DNA of 64,000 nucleotides from Sphingomonas ginkgonis (GTDB lineage Bacteria > Pseudomonadota > Alphaproteobacteria > Sphingomonadales > Sphingomonadaceae), in NCBI RefSeq assembly GCF_003970925.1, contig NZ_RWJF01000001.1:2474501-2538500 (forward strand), read 5' to 3'. Shown here piece by piece: positions 57,666 through 64,000 of the stretch; position 1 is the first letter of the stretch, and each line of letters opens with the position of its first letter. Under the pieces are notes generated by a model. The model saw only the letters and a list, made by a program, of their open reading frames with translations. It was not told the origin of the DNA and made no database searches. A program made the position numbers and the translations under genes.

Positions 57666-58643
57666 TCAGTGCACTCCCTGAGCGCTCCCTCCGTCCTTGT
57701 TCCTTACCGGATCCGGCTGCACCTTCATCGGTGTCGCCCGGCGATCCCGTTCCACCGCGGTTGCGACGTCCCGCGCGCTAAAAACCCCGTCGCGCTCCTG
57801 CCGGTAGCGCCACAGCGTTGGCCAGCCGGCGCGCGGATCGGCGAAATTCCACAGCTTGAGGTCGACGCCCTCGAGAACCATCTCGTAGACCGCCTTCTCA
57901 ATCGCCTGTTGCAACGCGAGGTGACCGGGCTCGTTGGTGGTGATCCCGGCTTCCGCCTCGAGCAACTGCTTAAAGGCGACATATTTGAACGCGCTGGCGC
58001 TGATCGCCTTTGAGGCAATCGTCTTCGAAGCCGTGACGCTGGTCAGCACTTCGCCCGTCCGGACCGACACCGCACGCAGATAGACAGTGACGGTGTCCTG
58101 CCGATATTCGGTATGACCGCCGATCCCGAGGAAGGAAGCGCCGACACCGCCGGTGACGGTGTTGACGTCGTAGCTGACCACCCCGCCCTCGAGCAGGACG
58201 CCGGCAAACAGCAGCGAAGGCAAGGCCTGTGGGTTGGGCCCGTTCTCGCCGAGGTAGCGCGAGCGCATCTCGGTGATGATCTGCCGCTCGTTGAGGAGAT
58301 TGCGCAGCGATTCCCGTTCCACGATGGTGAACCACTGGCGGTTGCCGGCATCCTGCAGCGCCTTGACTAGGATCGCGCCGCCGCCCTGGCTCACCGCCCG
58401 CGACAGGGTCTGGCCGTTGTCGCTCGGCTTGAACTGGCCGGTCTGGTCGCCGAACCCATATACTGCGACCGCGATCGGACGCTGCGGCGGCGGGATCGAC
58501 GCTAGCAGGTTTTGGGTTTGGGTCGTCTGCGGGATGGTCGCAAGCGAGCTCATCTCCGGGATTTCCGATCGTCCGTCACGACCGAGGGTCGTGCAGCCGG
58601 AGAGAGCGGCGCAGGCAGCGCCGAGCAGCAGCAACTGACGCAT
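57666..58643 (-). CDS. csgG: Curli secretion channel CsgG
   Basis: Outer-membrane lipoprotein that forms the nonameric export pore for curlins, 325 residues. Lipobox near the N-terminus (LAALSGC as AACAALSGCTTLG), then PIAVAVYGFGDQTGQFKPSD, GGGAILVKALQDAGNRQWFT, LLFAGVLLEGGVVSYDVNTV (pore region) and YLRAVSVRTGEVLTSVTASK, all CsgG hallmarks. A single base separates it from csgF. Confidence 0.96.
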   Translation of the reverse strand: MRQLLLLGAACAALSGCTTLGRDGRSEIPEMSSLATIPQTTQTQNLLASIPPPQRPIAVAVYGFGDQTGQFKPSDNGQTLSRAVSQGGGAILVKALQDAGNRQWFTIVERESLRNLLNERQIITEMRSRYLGENGPNPQALPSLLFAGVLLEGGVVSYDVNTVTGGVGASFLGIGGHTEYRQDTVTVYLRAVSVRTGEVLTSVTASKTIASKAISASAFKYVAFKQLLEAEAGITTNEPGHLALQQAIEKAVYEMVLEGVDLKLWNFADPRAGWPTLWRYRQERDGVFSARDVATAVERDRRATPMKVQPDPVRNKDGGSAQGVH

Positions 58644-58644
58644 G

Positions 58645-59067
58645 TCAGTTGACCTGGAGGAAGGTGGGAACGACGATCGTTGTAATGTCGCCGCCCGACC
58701 CGGTGATCGTCAGCGTGACGCTGTCCAGGTTGCGGTTGAAGTCGATCGTCTGATCGCCGAATTTGATCGTCCCGTGCTGCTGCGGATTCGGACCGAAAAT
58801 TGCGTCCACAATCTGCGAAGACAATGCGGAGAGTAGCCTTGACTGGAGCTGTTGCGCAAAGATCTGCGCCTGGCTTCCGGTCGCTTGCGTACTCGGATCC
58901 TTGAAATTGTTCTGGGCATTCGCAATCCCGAGAAGATGCGAAGAGTTGAAAGGATTTCCGCCGAAGCTCGGATTAATTGGCGTGTACGTTAACGCACTTG
59001 CCCCCGCTTGAGCGGGTACCAAAACGCTTGTCGCGGCAACTGCCACGCGCAACACAAACTTGTACAT
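58645..59067 (-). CDS. csgF: Curli assembly protein CsgF
   Basis: CsgF caps the CsgG pore and couples curlin nucleation to export. The 140-residue protein has a signal (FVLRVAVAATSVLVPAQAGA) and the mature start ALTYTPINPSFGGNPFNSSH, the exact pore-binding peptide type of CsgF. ANAQNNFKDPS and a C-terminal beta part (TLTITGSGGDITTIVVPTFL) follow. ATG 59067 is chosen because GGGG lies just upstream and the signal is compact. It is the first gene of the operon; the promoter should lie in 59068-59279. Confidence 0.95.
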   Translation of the reverse strand: MYKFVLRVAVAATSVLVPAQAGASALTYTPINPSFGGNPFNSSHLLGIANAQNNFKDPSTQATGSQAQIFAQQLQSRLLSALSSQIVDAIFGPNPQQHGTIKFGDQTIDFNRNLDSVTLTITGSGGDITTIVVPTFLQVN

Positions 59068-59279
59068 GTACGCCCCTTCGCACATCCCGAATCATCGGAT
59101 TGCCTCTGTGCTGAACGTTTTATTAATCCGGATTGGGTTTCTCGCAAGAGGGCTACGCTTAAAGAAAATTTAGCGCTCCAAAGTGGCACAGTATCGACAA
59201 AACTCGTGCATGTTTTCCACGGATTTGTACCGTCAACGGCAGCACTCCGGCGCCGGGAGATTCCAGCCTTGAACGCGGC

Positions 59280-60038
59280 TCATCGCTCCATCCGGTACTG
59301 CAATGTCAGCGTCACGCCGGTCTCGATCTGTCCCGGCGCGATCGCGCCGTCGCGCTCGGGCGCGGGTGGGGGCGGAGGTGGTGGAGGCGCAGCAGCGGGC
59401 ACGCGGCTGCCCGTGACAATGATGTCGTCCGAACGATAGGACACGCCCTCCTGCACCGTCAGCAGCCGCACGCGCGCGAACCCGGCGTTGCGCGCATATT
59501 CGCCCGCTTCCGCCTCGCCGCGCACCATCGCCCGGCGCCGCGCCTCGCTGCGGATCGGAAGCGGGTTGGCGATGTCGAAACTCGGTCCATAGATGCCCGT
59601 CGCGCCAGCCGCGGTCAGCGTGTCCAGCAATCCGCTGAGCCGATCGAGCTCGCGCGTCTTGATGCGCACCGTGTTGCGCGCGACATAGCCAATGAAGCGT
59701 TGGCTGCCGACGCCGTTCACCTGTTCGAAGCGATAGTCGGCACCGAGGCTGATGCCTTCCGTCTGCACATCCTTGTCGCCGATCCCTGCCTTGCGGATGG
59801 CGACGAGCAGCGCCTGCGTCTTCCCCTTGTTGGCGGCGAGCGCAGCTGTCGCGGTCGGCGCGCGGCTCTCGGTGGACATGCTGATCGTCGCCTGATCGGG
59901 CGGGGAGCGGAGCTGCTCGCTGATCTGGACGGTTACGACCGGCCCGCCGGCGAGCTGGTCGGGTGTAGCGGCGATCTGCGCCGCTGCGGGAACAGCCACC
60001 GCGGCGAGGAGCCCGCCAGCGAGTACGCGAACAATCAT
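59280..60038 (-). CDS. SIMPL domain (DUF541) periplasmic protein
   Basis: A 252-residue exported protein of the SIMPL/BP26 family. Signal MIVRVLAGGLLAAVAVPAAA, then VVTVQISEQLRSPPDQATIS, VQTEGISLGADYRFEQVNG, VARNTVRIKTRELDRLSGLL and EARRRAMVRGEAEAGEYARN, the regular family pattern. A proline run (AAAPPPPPPPPAPERDG) interrupts the usually compact C-terminal strand region. BP26-type proteins form channel-like rings, but most have no known role. It is upstream of the curli operon on the same strand. Confidence 0.88.
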   Translation of the reverse strand: MIVRVLAGGLLAAVAVPAAAQIAATPDQLAGGPVVTVQISEQLRSPPDQATISMSTESRAPTATAALAANKGKTQALLVAIRKAGIGDKDVQTEGISLGADYRFEQVNGVGSQRFIGYVARNTVRIKTRELDRLSGLLDTLTAAGATGIYGPSFDIANPLPIRSEARRRAMVRGEAEAGEYARNAGFARVRLLTVQEGVSYRSDDIIVTGSRVPAAAPPPPPPPPAPERDGAIAPGQIETGVTLTLQYRMER

Positions 60039-60343
60039 CAGCCGATCTCCCTCGTGATCCGCCAGACTGCCCAACCCGACCGTGGTCGGCAAGTGAGTGT
60101 CTTCTTTGCGACAGAACCGCTCGATCACCCGGGCGGCGCCTCCGCAGGATCGTAGCGCGCGCCAGGGTCGCGCCGAGCTATTCGATTGGCCCTACCGGCT
60201 CAGATCTTCTAGCCTGGTCGCATGCTTGTAGGCGTTGACCCGCTGCTCGGCTCCGAGCTTCCGTTTCCGTCTCGATCGCCCCGGGGCGCGAGAACGTTTA
60301 CGCGCGGGCGCACAGAAGCTTCGCCGTCGTCGCGAGCCGGCGC
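60039..60343. other. Divergent intergenic region
   Basis: About 305 bases between the SIMPL gene (minus) and the amidohydrolase (plus). No convincing ORF, terminator or promoter pair was recognised; both genes must start from here. Confidence 0.4.
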
Positions 60344-61198
60344 TTGGGTGATCGGGACTTGAGCGAGGCGGGTTCGCGCATCGACGCGCACCAGCATTTC
60401 TGGACCCTCGCGCGCGGCGACTATCACTGGCTCGGGCCCGAGCTTGCGATCCATCGCGACTATGGTCCCGCCGATCTCGCCCCGCACCTCTCTCGCCACA
60501 ATATCGGCCGGACCATCCTGGTCCAGGCCGCTCCGACTCTGGCAGAGACCCGCTTCCTGCTCGATCTCGCCCGCGCGACACCGTTCGTCGCCGGCGTGGT
60601 CGGCTGGTTCGATTTCGAGGCGCCGGACGCGAGCGAGCAGTTGACCCGACTGGCGACCGATCCGCTGCTCCGCGGCGTGCGCCCGATGCTGCAGGACATT
60701 GCCGACGAAGGCTGGATCCTCCGGCCGGCCTTCGAATCCCTCCTCCGCAAACTGGCGCGCCGCGACCTTGCCTTCGACGCGCTGATCACCCCGCGGCACC
60801 TCACAATCCTGCCCAAGCTGCTCGACCGCCATCCCGGGCTCCGGATCGTCATCGATCATGGCGCGAAGCCCGCGATCGAAAACGGCGGACTCGGCACCTG
60901 GGCGAGCGGAATGCGTGCCCTCGCCGATTATCCGGAGCTTCGGGTCAAGCTGTCCGGCCTCGTCACTGAAGCCGGCCCCGACTGGAATGTCGAGCGGCTC
61001 CGCCCCTATGTCGATGTGCTGCTCGACTGCTTCGGCCCGAACCGGCTGATGTGGGGGAGCGACTGGCCGGTGCTCGAGCTCGCCGCCTCCTACGATCGCT
61101 GGTGCGAGGCGACCGACCGGCTGCTCGATCCGCTCGCGACAGCCGAGCGCACGGCCATCCTCGGAGGCACTGCCGAACGCTTTTACCGGCTGCCCTGA
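60344..61198 (+). CDS. Amidohydrolase family protein (L-fuconolactonase/rhamnonolactonase-like)
   Basis: Metal-dependent TIM-barrel hydrolase of 284 residues (Amidohydro_2). Metal-site motifs: IDAHQHFWTLARGDYHWLG at the N-terminus, RGVRPMLQDIADEGWI, LRIVIDHGAKPAI (His) and LMWGSDWPVLELAASYDRW (Asp) near the end. Relatives open sugar lactones in fucose or rhamnose breakdown. Start TTG 60344 or TTG 60359; both have poor ribosome sites. No sugar-utilisation genes flank it. Confidence 0.88.
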   Translation: MGDRDLSEAGSRIDAHQHFWTLARGDYHWLGPELAIHRDYGPADLAPHLSRHNIGRTILVQAAPTLAETRFLLDLARATPFVAGVVGWFDFEAPDASEQLTRLATDPLLRGVRPMLQDIADEGWILRPAFESLLRKLARRDLAFDALITPRHLTILPKLLDRHPGLRIVIDHGAKPAIENGGLGTWASGMRALADYPELRVKLSGLVTEAGPDWNVERLRPYVDVLLDCFGPNRLMWGSDWPVLELAASYDRWCEATDRLLDPLATAERTAILGGTAERFYRLP

Positions 61199-61439
61199 AA
61201 CCGGCCTCTCATGGCGACCCCAAGGAAGTCAGCGGCCCGGAACTGGTCGTGCTGCTGACGCGGGCGGATGGCACTCGATCGCGCAAACAACGGCCGCAAA
61301 GCCCCTCGCAGTTCGTTTCCATATGAAAAAACTACGGGCTCTCCGCGCTTTCGAACTCGATATCCAACGCCGCCGCCGCCTACTTCGCTGACCTCTTCCC
61401 GCGCCGCCCGGCTTTCCGGCGCGTCCACGAGGTCAGGTT

Positions 61440-62282
61440 ATGAAATCGCTTCTTCTTCCAGCTGCCGTCCTTGTCGCTGTCGTGCCCGCCGCACCGGCAT
61501 TCGCACAAACGGAACCGTCGAACACGGCCAGCGGAGTACCCACCACTCCCGCCGAGCCCCCGACGACGTCGAATTCACCGTTCATGATCAGCGGCAGCGC
61601 CGCGCTCGTGTCGCAGTACCGCTTCCGCGGCATCTCCCAGTCCGACAACAAGCCCGTGGTGCAGGGCAGCTTCACCCTGGCGCACCGCTCCGGCTTCTAC
61701 GCCTCGGTGTGGGGTTCGAGTGCCAATGCGAACGACGCGGTGAACATCGGCGGGACCGAGATCGACGTCTACGGCGGCTACTCCCATGGCCTCGGCCAGT
61801 CGGGCGTCACCGTTGACGCGGGCGTCTACGGCTATCTTTACCCGGGCAGCCGACGGGCAGTCGGCATTAGCGAGAATTACTACGAGCTCTACGCCTCGCT
61901 CGCCCGGAGCCTTGGTCCGGTCACGGCCAAGGCAGGCGTCTACTGGGCGCCCAGCCAGTCCTACTTCCGCCGGTTCGACACAGCCACCCGCTACAACCTC
62001 TACGAATATGCCGAGCTTGGCACCGCGCTGCCGGGCATCCCGCTCCTCCTCCACGCGCATGTCGGGCACAGTGGCGGCGGCTTCGACTATGCCGGCCACG
62101 ACTATGTCGATTACACGCTCGGCGCGTCGGCCAAGTGGAAGGCGCTGACCGCGGACCTGTCGCTGGTCGGGACGAACCTCAGCCGCCACGACACCAGCGC
62201 CGCCGACCTCGCGCTCGGCACCCATGATTTCCATCGCTCGGCCAAGCCGGTCCTCGTCGGATCGCTGACCGCCAGCTTCTAA
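61440..62282 (+). CDS. TorF-family putative outer membrane porin
   Basis: A 280-residue exported barrel protein of the TIGR02001/TorF group. Signal MKSLLLPAAVLVAVVPAAPA, then ISGSAALVSQYRFRGISQSD, the clear family start, followed by amphipathic strands (FYASVWGSSANANDAVNIGG, EIDVYGGYSHGLGQSGVTVD, YNLYEYAELGTALPGIPLLL, YVDYTLGASAKWKALTADLS) and terminal aromatic SF. It is directly upstream of the kdp genes on the same strand, so it may help potassium or osmotic balance; this is inference. Confidence 0.85.
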   Translation: MKSLLLPAAVLVAVVPAAPAFAQTEPSNTASGVPTTPAEPPTTSNSPFMISGSAALVSQYRFRGISQSDNKPVVQGSFTLAHRSGFYASVWGSSANANDAVNIGGTEIDVYGGYSHGLGQSGVTVDAGVYGYLYPGSRRAVGISENYYELYASLARSLGPVTAKAGVYWAPSQSYFRRFDTATRYNLYEYAELGTALPGIPLLLHAHVGHSGGGFDYAGHDYVDYTLGASAKWKALTADLSLVGTNLSRHDTSAADLALGTHDFHRSAKPVLVGSLTASF

Positions 62283-62296
62283 CGAAAGGATCGACC

Positions 62297-62380
62297 ATGC
62301 AGGATCTCCTCTGGATCGCGTGTCTGCTCGGGCTGGTGGCGGCGACGCTCGCTTATGTCCGCCTGTGCGACCAAGCCTGA
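62297..62380 (+). CDS. 27-residue membrane peptide upstream of kdpF
   Basis: ATG 62297 with GAAAGGA 7 bases upstream encodes MQDLLWIACLLGLVAATLAY then VRLCDQA: one membrane helix with a short charged end. Similar single-helix peptides ending in Y-V-R-x-C-D are, to my knowledge, often present but unannotated before kdpF in proteobacteria. A role in Kdp assembly is inferred from position only. Confidence 0.7.
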   Translation: MQDLLWIACLLGLVAATLAYVRLCDQA

Positions 62381-62390
62381 GGCCACCGCG

Positions 62391-62480
62391 ATGACTCTCG
62401 ACCTCTGGCTCGCCGCGCTCACCGCGCTTGGTCTCCTCCTCTACCTCGTCGCGGTCCTCGTCCGCCCCGAGCGCTTCTAA
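62391..62480 (+). CDS. kdpF: K+-transporting ATPase small subunit KdpF
   Basis: A 29-residue single-helix peptide ([20 protein letters not shown], ending LVRPERF). The sequence LVRPERF is the typical KdpF C-terminus. It stabilises the KdpABC complex. It lies 10 bases after the 27-aa peptide and 16 bases before kdpA. Confidence 0.93.
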   Translation: MTLDLWLAALTALGLLLYLVAVLVRPERF

Positions 62481-62496
62481 GAAAGGGCGCGGTCCG

Positions 62497-64000
62497 ATGA
62501 CCCTGCAAGGCTGGTTGCTGATCCTGGCGTTCGTCGCCATCCTGCTCGCGCTTACCAGGCCGATCGGGACCTGGCTGTTCGCTCTCTACGAAGGGCGGCG
62601 CACCCCGCTCCACCTCCTGCTCGGCCCAATCGAGCGCGGCTTCTACCGGCTGGCCGGGATCGACCCGGAAGAGGAGATGAGCTGGCGCCGTTACGCGGTG
62701 CACATGCTGCTGTTCAACGCGGTGCTGACGCTTTTCACCTACGCCGTGCTGCGGCTGCAGGGCGCGCTGCCGTTCAACCCGCAGGGGCTTGCCGGACTGT
62801 CGCAGCATCTCTCGTTCAACACGGCGGTCAGCTTCGCGACTAACACCAACTGGCAAAGCTACGCGGGGGAGTCGACCCTGTCGAACCTCAGCCAGATGCT
62901 CGGCCTCACCATCCACAACTTCCTCAGCGCGGCGACCGGCATCGCGCTGGCCTTCGCCCTGTTCCGCGGCTTCGCGCGGCGGCAGGCATCGACGATCGGC
63001 AACTTCTGGGCCGACTGCACCCGGGTCACGCTCTACCTGCTGCTCCCGCTCTGCATCCTCTACGCGCTGTTCCTGATCCTCAGCGGAGTCCCGCAGAGCC
63101 TCGCGGCGACGATCGACGTCAACACGCTGGAAGGCGCGCGCCAGACGCTGGCGACCGGACCGGTCGCGAGCCAGGAAGCGATCAAGATGCTCGGCACCAA
63201 CGGCGGCGGCTTCTTCAACGCCAACTCCGCCCACCCGTTCGAGAACCCCACCGCGCTGACCAACTTCGTCCAGATGCTGTCGATCTTCGCGATCGGGTTC
63301 GGGCTCACCTGGACCTTCGGCAAGGCGGTCGGCAACACCCGCCAGGGCTGGGCGATCCTGTCCGCCATGACCATCCTGTTCCTGGCCGGGGTGACGGTCG
63401 CCTACTGGGCGGAAAGCGCCGGCAACCCGGTGCTCCACCAGCTCGGGGTCGCCGGCGCGAACATGGAAGGCAAGGAGGTCCGCTTCGGCACCGCCGCCTC
63501 GGCCCTGTTTGCCGTTGTCACCACCGCCGCGTCGTGCGGCGCGGTGAATGCCATGCACGACAGCTTCACCGCGCTCGGCGGAATGGTCCCGCTGTTCAAC
63601 ATCCAGCTCGGCGAAGTCGTGGTCGGCGGGGTCGGCGCGGGCATCTACGGTTTCCTCCTGTTCGCCATTCTCGCCGTGTTCGTCGCCGGGCTGATGGTCG
63701 GCCGCACGCCGGAATATGTCGGCAAGAAGATCGAAGCGCGCGAGGTCAAGCTCGCGGTACTGGCAATCGCCGTCCTGCCGCTGATCATTCTCGGCTTCAC
63801 CGCCCTGTCGTCGGTGCTTCAGCAGGGTCTCGCCGGACCGCTCAACAAGGGCCCGCACGGATTTTCGGAGATCCTCTACGCCTTCACCAGCGCGGTCGGG
63901 AACAACGGTTCCGCCTTCGCCGGGCTGACCGCCAACACGCCCTATTACGACGGGCTGCTGGGGGTTGCGATGTGGATCGGCCGCTTCTTCATCATTGTCC
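62497..64000 (+). CDS. kdpA: K+-transporting ATPase subunit KdpA (partial, 3' end beyond the window)
   Basis: Potassium-channel-like subunit of the high-affinity Kdp pump. The frame from ATG 62497 stays open to the window end (501 codons of about 570). Selectivity-filter repeats are visible: [48 protein letters not shown] and [20 protein letters not shown]. kdpB, kdpC and kdpDE are expected beyond the right edge. Confidence 0.98.
   Translation, partial: MTLQGWLLILAFVAILLALTRPIGTWLFALYEGRRTPLHLLLGPIERGFYRLAGIDPEEEMSWRRYAVHMLLFNAVLTLFTYAVLRLQGALPFNPQGLAGLSQHLSFNTAVSFATNTNWQSYAGESTLSNLSQMLGLTIHNFLSAATGIALAFALFRGFARRQASTIGNFWADCTRVTLYLLLPLCILYALFLILSGVPQSLAATIDVNTLEGARQTLATGPVASQEAIKMLGTNGGGFFNANSAHPFENPTALTNFVQMLSIFAIGFGLTWTFGKAVGNTRQGWAILSAMTILFLAGVTVAYWAESAGNPVLHQLGVAGANMEGKEVRFGTAASALFAVVTTAASCGAVNAMHDSFTALGGMVPLFNIQLGEVVVGGVGAGIYGFLLFAILAVFVAGLMVGRTPEYVGKKIEAREVKLAVLAIAVLPLIILGFTALSSVLQQGLAGPLNKGPHGFSEILYAFTSAVGNNGSAFAGLTANTPYYDGLLGVAMWIGRFFIIV

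Noticed and set aside
62419..63858. 479-codon minus-strand open frame opposite kdpA
   Set aside because: Lies opposite an unmistakable KdpA; composition is Glu/Arg/Gln-rich antisense translation.

Overview
The window is GC-rich, densely coded, and reads as the chromosome of a sphingomonad (order Sphingomonadales, Alphaproteobacteria). Support for this comes from an exosortase V (XrtV) locus beside a PEP-CTERM protein of the PEPATW...GFGFLG type, a crtY-crtI-crtB/crtZ carotenoid cluster, an alphaproteobacterial curli locus with csgF, csgG and csgH but no csgD/E, TorF-type and beta-barrel outer membrane proteins, and PhaR. The genus cannot be fixed from the sequence alone.

Layout. 1-4.5 kb: the start of cysD, then an envelope locus (EpsD-like foldase, XrtV accessory protein, EpsI, exosortase V, an L,D-transpeptidase with an altered active-site motif, and a PEP-CTERM protein). 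4.8-8.2 kb: dctA-modA-modB-modC, tightly packed on the minus strand. 8.3-11.8 kb: an MFS transporter, an aldo/keto reductase and a zinc alcohol dehydrogenase. 11.9-21.2 kb: mreB, a chemoreceptor, glutaredoxin, an Rrf2 regulator, a sugar dehydrogenase with a DUF2231 membrane protein, rplK-rplA with a clear terminator, a frameshifted secreted protein, and a YhiN-type flavoprotein. 21.4-27 kb: a canonical L,D-transpeptidase and the carotenoid genes, including a di-iron hydroxylase next to crtY. 27-31.2 kb: a hypoxanthine-DNA glycosylase, a Ser/Arg/Lys-rich nucleoid-type protein, an 18-codon ORF with a perfect Shine-Dalgarno, and PhaR divergent from a PhaC-like hydrolase.

31.2-41 kb is an accessory, partly decayed region that begins at a tRNA-Arg(CCG). 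It holds a serine-recombinase tail, a trimeric-autotransporter (YadA) anchor fragment, an IS3-family element with a visible -1 frameshift signal, a truncated and frameshifted hybrid histidine kinase with an intact OmpR-type regulator, a PadR regulator whose promoter motif recurs before a hydrolase gene, a second hydrolase, and a truncated GH9 gene. 42-49.8 kb is a reduced type IV secretion locus, virB1-2-3-4-6-9-10-11, in which nearly every junction is a 4-base overlap; no virB5, virB7, virB8, virD4 or relaxase is present. Two tandem Tat-type ferritin-like proteins lie just upstream of it on the same strand.

51.9-64 kb holds a Crp/Fnr regulator, a proline-tailed outer membrane protein, and a complete curli-type amyloid operon: csgF-csgG, two hairpins, two curlins, an unrecognised secreted protein, then csgH. 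After these come a SIMPL-domain protein, an amidohydrolase, a TorF-type porin, and the start of a kdp potassium-uptake operon (a 27-aa membrane peptide, kdpF, and kdpA running off the end). Surface structure dominates the window: exosortase sorting, amyloid fibres, a secretion channel, peptidoglycan cross-linking and membrane pigment.
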